From an uncultured Bacilli bacterium (GTDB lineage Bacteria; Bacillota_I; Bacilli_A; ML615J-28; CAG-313), in the NCBI GenBank assembly GCA_947627685.1, contig CANQWZ010000075.1:1-6240 (forward strand): a DNA stretch of 6,240 nt. Reading direction: 5' to 3'. Below are positions 1-6,215 of the stretch, piece by piece. The translations under genes were made by a program, and so were the position numbers. The notes under the pieces were generated by a model. It saw nothing but the letters and a program-made list of their open reading frames with translations. It did no database searches and was not told where the DNA came from. Each line of letters begins with the position of its first letter. Position 1 is the stretch's first letter.

Positions 1-3000
1 CTAAGAAGAACACCATCAGCGCTAACAATAAATTCTTGTGTAGTCATTTCAAAATGCTTTTGTGTTAAAACAACTAATATATTGGCCTTAGATGCACTAC
101 TACGAAGTAAAACTTTAGTATCATCTACTGGAATGGCCTCATATGTAGTTACTACGCCATATTCATCAATATACTCGGCATCACCATAGCCATTAAGAAT
201 CAACATTGTCCAATCATCATTTACATAAACGCCATCATTTACTTCATTATATTTACGATAAATATACAAATAACCATATTCATAGCTACTATCATTTTCA
301 TTTTCAATACGTGCAATATTGAAGATGAAGATGGTTTTGCCTTCCGCATCATATAAACGATAATTACCTTCTTCTTTACCAAATGGTTCATAAAAACTAG
401 TTGTAGCGCTTACTTCATCATCACTAATAGTAGCATTACCATGACCATCAAGTGTTAATTTATTTTCATTTGCTTCACCATTTTTATAACCATTAAAAGC
501 ACCATATTCATATGTACGAATTACTATTTCATCATCGTTACCACTCTTAAAGTCAAAGATATATTCATCACCTTCATTACTCAAGAAGATAATTGAACTT
601 CCATCTTTACTAATGACAAATTCACGTTCACCATAACTATTAGTACGAGCTTCATAAACCGTATTGCCTCTATATGCTTCACCGGTAAATGATTGACCAT
701 TATATTCTAAACTAGCACCAAAATAACCATCACCAGTTAATACACCAACAATTTCACCTGTATCATCAAGAACAAATAATTCGCCACTAACAACACCTTC
801 ATTATAGAAATATACTAAACCAATATGCATATCTTCTGATGCTAAAGCTACTAATACTTTTAAAGTATCTAATGCTTCTTCACCATCGTATTCCAAAACA
901 GTAATGATAAATTCTTTGAAGGTAATGCCATTTTGCGTTAATTCTTTGCCTTTTTCATAAGTTCCTATGAAGAAGAAATTATCATAATAACCCATGGCTA
1001 TATCGTGACCATTTAAAATAACTAAGTTTTCATCTGATAATTGACCATTTTCATCATATGTAAAATATGTACCAGCTTCTTCACTCGCAAAAGTAAAGCT
1101 ACTGCCATCTTCTGAAATTATTACATACCAATCAATAATAGCCTCATCAGTTTCATACATTAAGTAAATTACATCTTCACCTTGTAATTCATAATAGCAT
1201 GTATAAGTAGTAGTTCCTGCTGGTGTAAATAGGGCTGTACCATAGCCATCAGTAACAAGTTTACCATTATTACAATCAATATCGTAAGTAATGCCATCGC
1301 TTTCTAAGCATTCCCAAACACCATCTTCTTCGTTTGCAATTTTGAAATTAAGATTGTTAAAGCGATCAAAGATTTCTTCATAAAGGGCTGTTTCTTCATC
1401 AGTACTACCAACTGGTGCACTACCATTTGCGACAAATAAATAAACATCACTCATAGGAGTTGTAACGGTGCCATCTATTGCAAACAAATAACCACTACCA
1501 CCAAATAAGCTCATATTAAGACCTACTACGGCACTATTATCATTATATACGATTATTAAGCCAACACTACTAATATCCGCAACGAATTTTACTTCTTTTA
1601 ATTCGGTAAGATTACCATCAAAACCAATTTGGGTAATTGGTGCAGTATAAGTAAATGAATAATATTTTTGATTAATAAGGAAAGTACATAAAACAAGATA
1701 ATTTAATTCTTCCATATTTTCTGTAGCAAGACTTGGTGCTTGCAAGTAACTATTCATGCCAAATTCTACTTTTTGTAGAGCAGCACTACCATTCTTATAA
1801 TATGCTACACCATAAATATCTAAGTATATTTTTTCATTATTATCATCTTTGAAGACGGTTTCTTCATCGGTTATTTTCCAAACAATTTCATTATTATCCG
1901 TAATTTGAAAATTGAAACTTACATCTTCCATTGTACTTTCATAACGATATATTTTTTGCTCTTCATCTACTGCAAAAACCATACCATCATCACGAACGTA
2001 GTATAGTGGTAAATCATCATCAGTATAGCCTTCAGTTGAATATCTTGGTTCATAATTACCAAACCAAATTTGTGCATCATTAAATGAACCTTCATCTGGA
2101 TATGCGGTATAACCACTAAAATACATAAAGGCTACATCACCTTGACTACCTTCATATAAAGGTTGTGGAACAACTTGGAAATCATACATACCATAAAAGC
2201 CAGCATCTACTACTGTAAAATAGTTAGCTATAATAGCATAGCGCGTAACATCACTAGTTGATGTTGTAGTAAATACTACTTTAGTATCAACGTATGTTTT
2301 AGGAGTAGGATAATCATCAACAAGCCATGTTATATCTTCAACGGTGTATGTTCCTTCATTACCATTATAATTACCATGACCAAAACCATCTAAATATAAA
2401 GTATTATATTCATAGTCAATATCGGTAAATGTACCACGATAATCACCAAAGACATAAGTTCCTTTTAATTTAACACCATCAAAAGCCTCTAAATTAGCTT
2501 TAGGTGTAAGTTTAAATGGGAAGACAGATGAATAAAGACCTTCATAATAATTGGCAACATATATACCATCTTCATCTAAATAGTAGGTGCCATAATAAAC
2601 ATCAAGCCATGCGTCAAATTCATCATCAAATGGTGATAAAGCATATACACTCATTTTACCAAAGCCATCTAAATAAATAAGATCATATCCATATCCTTCT
2701 TCTAGTTCTAAAGCATACCAACCTTGTTCATCATTACTAAAAGTAAAGCTAAGGCTTCCATCATCTTCACTAATCTCGATAACAAATAGTTTTGATGATT
2801 CTTCTGTTGTTAAAACAAAATAGCCTGTTTCTAAATCTAATGACCAAGTAGCACTTGTATTATTAAATTTAGCTGTACCATCATTTTTTAGTTCAAGGGT
2901 ATTGTCCTTGCCATCTTCAAGAGTTGTTTGCCATAACTCTTTAAAGTAGAAGAAATTATCTTCTATAACCATTCCCGCAAGCGTTCCTTCTTCTCTTGTG

Positions 3001-3896
3001 AAAGTAAACACCGAAGTATTAGAATTATAGCTACCTTCTTTTTCAACACTACCACGAACTAAAATGGCTTTTTCTTCACCACGTGGTAAATATAAAACAT
3101 CATCACCACCAAAATAATCCGTTATACCTTTATCCCAAATAGCATAAACAGTTAAATTATCACTTGGTGATACTTCATAAATTAATTCATCGCCTTCTTT
3201 AGTTAATGACCATCCAGCGAAACGATAACCATTAGCTGAAAAAGTATTTTGGGCTAAAGTATGACTAACACCATAAATAACATCTTCATCATCCATCATG
3301 CCAACTACACTAACATCTGCTGGTAAATTAGCATCATATGTTAAACTATAGTGTTTAAGATCATATTCTAAGCGTAAATGGCGATCCTTACCACTTGTAG
3401 GTAGTTCTAAACTACTATCAGGATTTATTTCATAACCTGCTGGTGCATCACTTATAAAGGCTAAAACATCAGCTGGGGTATTTGCGCCCTTATTTATTTC
3501 ACCAGTAATTGATTTATCAAGTTCATAACCTGCTAAATCACTTTTTTGAAGGTATCTTTCTACTAAGTATTTAGAATACCAACGAGCATAATAAGTTACA
3601 TCTGAAGTAGGCATCGTAGTAGGTAGGGTTACCTTAGAACCACTAAAATTAGCATCGGTAAACCAACCACCAAAATAATAATCATTATTATCGCTAAAAA
3701 CAGGTAGTTTACCACTGATATCATCACCTTCTTTAGCTTCTACTTGTGATGCTACTATATCATCACTAACAAATGTAAGCTTATGAGTAGGCTTTTCTAC
3801 TGTAATTGGATCATTACATGATGTACAACTACTAAATGTAAGTAAACCTAGCATCATTATAAACAAAAAATAAAATATTTTACGTTTACGTATCAT
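1..3896 (-). CDS. Giant repeat-containing surface lipoprotein with InlB-type B repeats (3' end outside window)
   Basis: The frame is open from ATG at 3896 to the left edge (1298 codons, no stop), so the protein is longer than seen. The start follows AAAGGAAG with a 6-nt gap. Residues 1-23 are a signal peptide: basic MIRKRK, a hydrophobic core, then TFSSC, placing the probable lipidated cysteine at C24 (Phe at -3 is atypical); C27 follows. Residues 39-106 form an InlB B repeat (Listeria-Bacteroides/Flg_new type), with FGGWF at 75-79 and YYARW at 102-106. Residues about 111-182 match the spacer often seen between such repeats (YLVERY, TG, AGYE, LRLEYD). A second B repeat spans about 183-254 (YSLTYDAN, FAGW ending at W229, YAIW ending at W254). 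From 255 onward it is acidic, Tyr/Gly-rich and beta-like, with an approximately 90-residue repeat. No catalytic motif, further membrane segment or sorting signal is visible. Likely an extracellular adhesin or binding protein; the ligand is unknown. It is probably transcribed alone from its own promoter. Confidence 0.9.
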   Translation of the reverse strand, partial: MIRKRKIFYFLFIMMLGLLTFSSCTSCNDPITVEKPTHKLTFVSDDIVASQVEAKEGDDISGKLPVFSDNNDYYFGGWFTDANFSGSKVTLPTTMPTSDVTYYARWYSKYLVERYLQKSDLAGYELDKSITGEINKGANTPADVLAFISDAPAGYEINPDSSLELPTSGKDRHLRLEYDLKHYSLTYDANLPADVSVVGMMDDEDVIYGVSHTLAQNTFSANGYRFAGWSLTKEGDELIYEVSPSDNLTVYAIWDKGITDYFGGDDVLYLPRGEEKAILVRGSVEKEGSYNSNTSVFTFTREEGTLAGMVIEDNFFYFKELWQTTLEDGKDNTLELKNDGTAKFNNTSATWSLDLETGYFVLTTEESSKLFVIEISEDDGSLSFTFSNDEQGWYALELEEGYGYDLIYLDGFGKMSVYALSPFDDEFDAWLDVYYGTYYLDEDGIYVANYYEGLYSSVFPFKLTPKANLEAFDGVKLKGTYVFGDYRGTFTDIDYEYNTLYLDGFGHGNYNGNEGTYTVEDITWLVDDYPTPKTYVDTKVVFTTTSTSDVTRYAIIANYFTVVDAGFYGMYDFQVVPQPLYEGSQGDVAFMYFSGYTAYPDEGSFNDAQIWFGNYEPRYSTEGYTDDDLPLYYVRDDGMVFAVDEEQKIYRYESTMEDVSFNFQITDNNEIVWKITDEETVFKDDNNEKIYLDIYGVAYYKNGSAALQKVEFGMNSYLQAPSLATENMEELNYLVLCTFLINQKYYSFTYTAPITQIGFDGNLTELKEVKFVADISSVGLIIVYNDNSAVVGLNMSLFGGSGYLFAIDGTVTTPMSDVYLFVANGSAPVGSTDEETALYEEIFDRFNNLNFKIANEEDGVWECLESDGITYDIDCNNGKLVTDGYGTALFTPAGTTTYTCYYELQGEDVIYLMYETDEAIIDWYVIISEDGSSFTFASEEAGTYFTYDENGQLSDENLVILNGHDIAMGYYDNFFFIGTYEKGKELTQNGITFKEFIITVLEYDGEEALDTLKVLVALASEDMHIGLVYFYNEGVVSGELFVLDDTGEIVGVLTGDGYFGASLEYNGQSFTGEAYRGNTVYEARTNSYGEREFVISKDGSSIIFLSNEGDEYIFDFKSGNDDEIVIRTYEYGAFNGYKNGEANENKLTLDGHGNATISDDEVSATTSFYEPFGKEEGNYRLYDAEGKTIFIFNIARIENENDSSYEYGYLYIYRKYNEVNDGVYVNDDWTMLILNGYGDAEYIDEYGVVTTYEAIPVDDTKVLLRSSASKANILVVLTQKHFEMTTQEFIVSADGVLL
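960..2900 (-). repeat. Core of the degenerate ~90-residue repeats in the lipoprotein
   Basis: Within the lipoprotein, a short signature of the form L-x-L-[DN]-G-x-G-x-A recurs with near-regular spacing. Anchor residues (the D/N or its equivalent) lie at about 339 (LELKNDGTAKF), 410 (LDGFGKM), 503 (LDGFGHG), 594 (YFSGYTAY), 693 (LDIYGVAYY), 786 (YNDNSAVVG), 883 (TDGYGTALF), 962 (LNGHDIAMG), 1056 (GDGYFGA), 1150 (LDGHGNATI) and 1235 (LNGYGDAEY). Most gaps are 79-98 residues; the first is 71. The span given covers the first eight anchors; the last three continue towards the left edge. The copies are too diverged to see as DNA repeats. The pattern of a strand, a glycine turn and a Tyr/Trp-rich strand suggests a small beta-rich module, perhaps lipocalin-like, but that assignment is inference. 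Confidence 0.6.
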
Positions 3897-3902
3897 AACA
3901 TT

Positions 3903-3910
3903 CTTCCTTT
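3903..3910 (-). promoter_or_regulatory. Ribosome binding site of the lipoprotein gene
   Basis: On the minus strand the sequence AAAGGAAG lies 6 nt before the ATG at 3896. It fixes this ATG as the start, in agreement with the signal peptide that begins immediately there. Confidence 0.8.
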
Positions 3911-3928
3911 ATCATAATTTCTAGTTAA

Positions 3929-3940
3929 AATACTAGTATT
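3929..3940. promoter_or_regulatory. 12-bp perfect palindrome over the predicted lipoprotein transcription start
   Basis: AATACTAGTATT is its own reverse complement. It lies 3 bp downstream of the -10 box and spans the expected start site, a position where a dimeric repressor could act. The local sequence is very AT-rich, so it could be chance. No regulator is identified. Confidence 0.3.
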
Positions 3941-3943
3941 AAT

Positions 3944-3972
3944 ATTATAAAAGAAATTCTTAAAAAAGTCAA
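3944..3972 (-). promoter_or_regulatory. Sigma-A promoter of the lipoprotein gene
   Basis: TTGACT (3967-3972) and TATAAT (3944-3949) on the minus strand are separated by exactly 17 bp. Transcription would start near 3937, giving a leader of about 40 nt before the ATG at 3896. The promoter lies well downstream of the terminator that closes the preceding operon, so this gene is probably a separate transcription unit. Confidence 0.75.
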
Positions 3973-3984
3973 AGTTTTTTATGC

Positions 3985-3999
3985 ATAAAACGCTTACAA
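3985..3999 (-). promoter_or_regulatory. Possible cre-like (CcpA) site upstream of the lipoprotein promoter
   Basis: The minus strand reads TTGTAAGCGTTTTAT. This agrees with the Bacillus-type cre consensus WTGNAANCGNWNNCW at all but one defined position (A in place of the final C). It ends 12 bp upstream of the -35 box, a place compatible with activation rather than road-block repression. The match is degenerate and only suggestive. Confidence 0.2.
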
Positions 4000-4076
4000 C
4001 AATGATTTAGTAAATTTTGTTTAATATTTTATTATGATAATTTAGTATTTAAATTAAAAGTCTAAATTTAGATTAT

Positions 4077-4118
4077 AAAAAAATGAAGTAAAAATAAAAG
4101 CTTTTTTTACTTCATTTT
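4077..4118 (-). terminator. Rho-independent terminator of the toxin-antitoxin-like operon
   Basis: AAAATGAAGTAAAAA (4080-4094) pairs perfectly with TTTTTACTTCATTTT (4104-4118), a 15-bp stem around a 9-nt loop. On the minus strand the stem begins 7 nt after the stop codon of the 261-aa gene and runs into seven T residues (4083-4077). On the plus strand it is followed by a T-rich stretch too, so it could work in both directions, although no plus-strand gene ends here. The stem is AT-rich. Confidence 0.75.
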
Positions 4119-4125
4119 GTATTTT

Positions 4126-4911
4126 TTATAATTTATTTTCATACAATTCTTGATAAATATTTTCTAAAAAAGCATAGTTTTCATTGGAAAAACCATAATT
4201 AACAATTTTACTTTTTAATTTATCAATTATTAATTTATATTCAGCCCTCTTATGAATAGGCCAAGATGCTTCATCAATTAAATCAATAATAAATTGAATA
4301 TACGAAAATCTTAATTGTTTAATGTCATTTGCTTGTTTAATGGCATTATTATATCTTACTTTTGCTTTTAATTCTTGATCTCTTACTTCAACTACTATTT
4401 CTATTAGTCCTTTACGATATTCTTTTTCACTAGCATTTATGTTTAAATGATCAATAATACTTTTTGAGATAAATTTAATAGCCTCTTTTTCATTTCTTCT
4501 TATTTTTTCTTCAAGTCGTAATTGCATGAGATTTTCAATGGCTAAATCATAATCTATGGTGTGCATACCATAATAATTTTTTAGCATCATTTTAGGTGAG
4601 GCGGTGTTAACAATTTCAAGGCACGAATCAAAACAACAAAAATGCCAATAACAATAAATATATCCTATCCAAAACATAACATCTTTATCATATGTATAGC
4701 CTTGATTTAATTGATATTTTTCCGCTAATAAATCAATTATATATTCTTCACCCATCCACTGCATGCCATCGAATTCTGCATTAAAATGTTTAGCAACATC
4801 CGATTTCATATAAGTAGTTATAAATTGTTCACTATCATAACCTTTAGTAGCTGCTAAGGCAAATAAACGTCCTTGTATAGAACATAATTTATTAATTATT
4901 ACATCTATCAT
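4126..4911 (-). CDS. Probable antitoxin/partner of the HTH-ADP-ribosyltransferase protein (261 aa)
   Basis: This 261-aa soluble protein has no signal peptide or membrane segment. Its ATG overlaps the stop of the upstream toxin-like gene by one base (TAATG), and AGGTGA (4918-4923) inside that gene lies 6 nt before it, so the two are probably translationally coupled. Residues 1-130 carry a pattern I recall from uncharacterised Firmicutes proteins encoded beside DUF3990 or XRE genes: WMGEEYIIDLL (52-62), VMFWIGYIYCYWHF (78-91), then ASPKMMLKNYYGMHTIDYDLAIENL (104-128, where the usual form ends H-T-[LI]-D-x-x-x-A-I). Residues 131-261 are lysine/glutamate-rich and look helical. There is no HTH motif, so promoter binding is left to the partner. 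The role as antitoxin is inferred from operon position and the family recollection, not from a known catalytic or inhibitory motif. A toxin-modified target or accessory protein is also possible. Confidence 0.7.
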   Translation of the reverse strand: MIDVIINKLCSIQGRLFALAATKGYDSEQFITTYMKSDVAKHFNAEFDGMQWMGEEYIIDLLAEKYQLNQGYTYDKDVMFWIGYIYCYWHFCCFDSCLEIVNTASPKMMLKNYYGMHTIDYDLAIENLMQLRLEEKIRRNEKEAIKFISKSIIDHLNINASEKEYRKGLIEIVVEVRDQELKAKVRYNNAIKQANDIKQLRFSYIQFIIDLIDEASWPIHKRAEYKLIIDKLKSKIVNYGFSNENYAFLENIYQELYENKL

Positions 4912-5768
4912 TATTTATCACCTAAAATCTCATCAAAAAATTTACCATCACGGCGATATATCTTGCAAATTTCATTGGCATTATCAATTCCTTTTTGACG
5001 ATTAATCTTACTAATATCTTGTAATGCATATAATTCTAATTTTGACAGTGTTATTTCTTCTTTTATCATAAGATGTTCACATGCTTTTTGAGTAATAGCT
5101 ACATATTGTTTTCCTAATTTAATGGTTGCTAAACATTCTACTAAGGCCTTATCGGTTATGCTATTTTCAAAAAAATTATCTAATACATAAAACATTCTGT
5201 CATCAGCAATACTACCAATTATTACATCATAATCATTAAACATATTTTTATATTTATCATAAAGTTTATTACTAGTAGTTGTGTCTAGTTTACCTCTATG
5301 ATATGCTACAGTAAGAGCCCATTCGATGGTATTTGGTATTTCTAAAACTTTTAAATTGTTTAAATCAAGAGCAATGATATATAATTTAGGATCATCATAA
5401 TTGCAAATTAAAGTTAGGGGTTGAATTATTTCATCTCCCATATAAAAACCTTTACCAAAATCACATTGTTTTCTACTAATGGGTGATATTTCATTAACAA
5501 TCCCACTCTTAGAGCCATGAAATAATATTTTCTTATTATCATCAAGATACTTTTTTAATTCATTATTATATTTAGTAACGATATATGAAACAATATCAAT
5601 ATTATATTTTTTAGCATATTGGAAAAGATTATTTTGCATAGCTTCATTGGGAATATTTTTACCTTGTTCCCATCTATTAACTGTCGCAAAAGAAACTTTT
5701 AATTCTTCAGCGAATTTTTGTTGCGAAAGGTGTTTTTCACATCTTATATATTTAATTAAATCCTGCAT
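4911..5768 (-). CDS. XRE helix-turn-helix fused to a DUF3990-type ADP-ribosyltransferase-like domain (putative toxin)
   Basis: The 285-aa product has two domains. Residues 1-60 form an XRE/Cro-C1 helix-turn-helix (SQQKFAEEL at 15-23; recognition helix in SFATVNRWEQGKNIP at 26-40). A charged linker (61-80) leads to a domain resembling DUF3990, a member of the ADP-ribosyltransferase fold: LFHGS (82-86), DFGKGFYMG (103-111), DYDVIIGSIADDRMF (179-193) and KQYVAIT (220-226). By analogy with H-Y-E transferases, H84 and Y109 would hold NAD, while Q221 occupies the place where many have Glu. Its likely role is a cytoplasmic, NAD-dependent modifying toxin that also represses its own promoter. The HTH is fused to the toxin-like part rather than to the partner, and the toxin-like gene comes first, the reverse of the usual order. 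The start is supported by AAGGA 8 nt upstream. The target and actual activity are unknown. Confidence 0.8.
   Translation of the reverse strand: MQDLIKYIRCEKHLSQQKFAEELKVSFATVNRWEQGKNIPNEAMQNNLFQYAKKYNIDIVSYIVTKYNNELKKYLDDNKKILFHGSKSGIVNEISPISRKQCDFGKGFYMGDEIIQPLTLICNYDDPKLYIIALDLNNLKVLEIPNTIEWALTVAYHRGKLDTTTSNKLYDKYKNMFNDYDVIIGSIADDRMFYVLDNFFENSITDKALVECLATIKLGKQYVAITQKACEHLMIKEEITLSKLELYALQDISKINRQKGIDNANEICKIYRRDGKFFDEILGDK
4918..4923 (-). promoter_or_regulatory. Ribosome binding site of the 261-aa gene, inside the upstream gene
   Basis: AGGTGA on the minus strand lies 6 nt before the ATG at 4911 and within the last codons of the upstream gene. With the TAATG overlap it suggests translational coupling and a fixed ratio of the two proteins. 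Confidence 0.6.
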
Positions 5769-5772
5769 TTTT

Positions 5773-5780
5773 CCATCCTT
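5773..5780 (-). promoter_or_regulatory. Ribosome binding site of the HTH-ADP-ribosyltransferase gene
   Basis: AAGGATGG on the minus strand lies just before the ATG at 5768. Its first base is shared with the proximal operator arm, so a protein bound there would sit directly against the translation start region of the DNA. Confidence 0.7.
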
Positions 5781-5824
5781 TTTATAACATTTATTATAAT
5801 ATTATTATATCAAATGTTATAAAA
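5780..5824. promoter_or_regulatory. 13-bp perfect inverted repeat: candidate operator of the operon
   Basis: TTTTATAACATTT (5780-5792) and its exact reverse complement AAATGTTATAAAA (5812-5824) are separated by 19 bp, so the arm centres are 32 bp apart, about three helical turns. The distal arm fills the spacer between -35 and -10; the proximal arm lies just after the predicted start and touches the Shine-Dalgarno sequence. Only the proximal arm would be transcribed, so this is better read as a DNA operator than an RNA hairpin. The obvious ligand is the HTH domain encoded immediately downstream. Confidence 0.7.
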
Positions 5825-5832
5825 TATGTCAA
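5804..5832 (-). promoter_or_regulatory. Perfect consensus sigma-A promoter of the toxin-antitoxin-like operon
   Basis: The minus strand carries TTGACA (5827-5832), a 17-bp spacer and TATAAT (5804-5809), preceded by TG at the extended -10 position (5812-5811). Both hexamers match consensus exactly. The expected start is near 5797, giving a leader of about 29 nt. Such a strong promoter on a toxin-like gene implies tight repression, in keeping with the inverted repeat laid over it. Confidence 0.85.
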
Positions 5833-5880
5833 TATTTTTTACAAATTATTGCTTAATTTATTATAAAAAGGCTAGAACAA

Positions 5881-6008
5881 AAAGGTATATAAACTTGTTG
5901 AGTGTCAAAAATTCTTGAGATTTTCTCAAGAATTTTTGACAGAGCCCTTATTTTTTTCGTTTTTCACATTTTTAAAATAATTGGATTAAATAAGTTTATA
6001 GAACCTTT
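5881..6008. repeat. Imperfect inverted repeat enclosing a hairpin; possible miniature mobile element
   Basis: AAAGGTATATAAACTT (5881-5896) is mirrored by AAGTTTATAGAACCTTT (5992-6008): six bases, a short mismatch with one extra base, then nine bases in register. The 128-bp interval has no coding capacity and contains a perfect hairpin, a build typical of non-autonomous elements. No convincing target-site duplication is visible, and the high AT content makes chance a real alternative. Confidence 0.3.
5903..5941. repeat. 18-bp perfect hairpin with a TTT loop
   Basis: TGTCAAAAATTCTTGAGA (5903-5920) pairs perfectly with 5924-5941 around TTT. On the plus strand a T run (5950-5957) follows only after GAGCCCTTA, so it is a poor match to a rho-independent terminator, and no plus-strand gene precedes it. 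On the minus strand no good T run follows, but it stands between whatever lies to the right and the operon promoter and could insulate it. It may also be a mobile-element remnant. Confidence 0.55.
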
Positions 6009-6146
6009 AAAAGATATATTTTAAAAATAATCAAAATTTTAAAAAAAGAATTTAACAAAAATGAAAAAACAAATATTAAAAGAAAACGGTGGTTGATGAT
6101 CTTCAGCAATAATAAATTAAATATAGAATAAATTCATACCAACTAA

Positions 6147-6215
6147 TGAGCAACTTTTCGATGTTTAAGTGAGCAATATTTTGACATTTTAGTGAGCAAC
6201 TTTTTATTGCTTTAT
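6147..6215. repeat. Three tandem 23-bp repeats, possible end of an IS21-type insertion sequence
   Basis: TGAGCAAC, TGAGCAAT and TGAGCAAC begin at 6147, 6170 and 6193, exactly 23 bp apart. The full units agree at about 17 of 23 positions with the first copy, and each core runs into a T-rich stretch. Iterated terminal repeats of about this size that begin with TG are typical transposase-binding ends of the IS21 family. If so, the element starts at 6147 and its istA/istB genes lie right of the window. Plasmid-type iterons or binding sites for another protein are alternatives. No transposase sequence is present here to decide. Confidence 0.45.

Larger units (their letters stand above)
5842..6146. 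other. AT-rich intergenic region without a credible gene
   Basis: No reading frame here combines a start codon, a ribosome binding site and reasonable length on either strand. By eye it is more AT-rich than the genes. It holds an 18-bp hairpin and a surrounding imperfect inverted repeat, listed separately, and otherwise only A/T-rich low-complexity sequence up to the 23-bp repeats beginning at 6147. Confidence 0.6.

Noticed and set aside
3895..3902. ATAACATT at the lipoprotein start, matching part of the toxin operator arm
   Set aside because: An 8-bp AT-rich match is expected by chance, there is no second arm, and it overlaps the start codon and leader.
4061..4072. 12-bp palindrome TCTAAATTTAGA between the terminator and the lipoprotein promoter
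   Set aside because: It is made almost wholly of A and T, lies far upstream of the promoter and has no partner site, so it was not called as a regulatory element.
5936..5964. Plus-strand promoter from TTGACA at the hairpin's right arm
   Set aside because: No -10-like hexamer lies 16-18 bp downstream and no gene follows on that strand.
6061..6096. Short plus-strand frame starting MKKQILKENGG
   Set aside because: Only 11 codons, with no ribosome binding site. Extending it would need TGA read as Trp, which is contradicted by exclusive TGG use and no in-frame TGA in the three genes.
6002..6136. Minus-strand hydrophobic open frame
   Set aside because: There is no ATG start or Shine-Dalgarno sequence, and the Leu/Phe/Ile/Lys composition is what translated A/T-rich noise gives.
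6147..6215. CRISPR array
   Set aside because: The 23-bp units abut without unique spacers and vary within the unit, so they are tandem repeats rather than repeat-spacer units.
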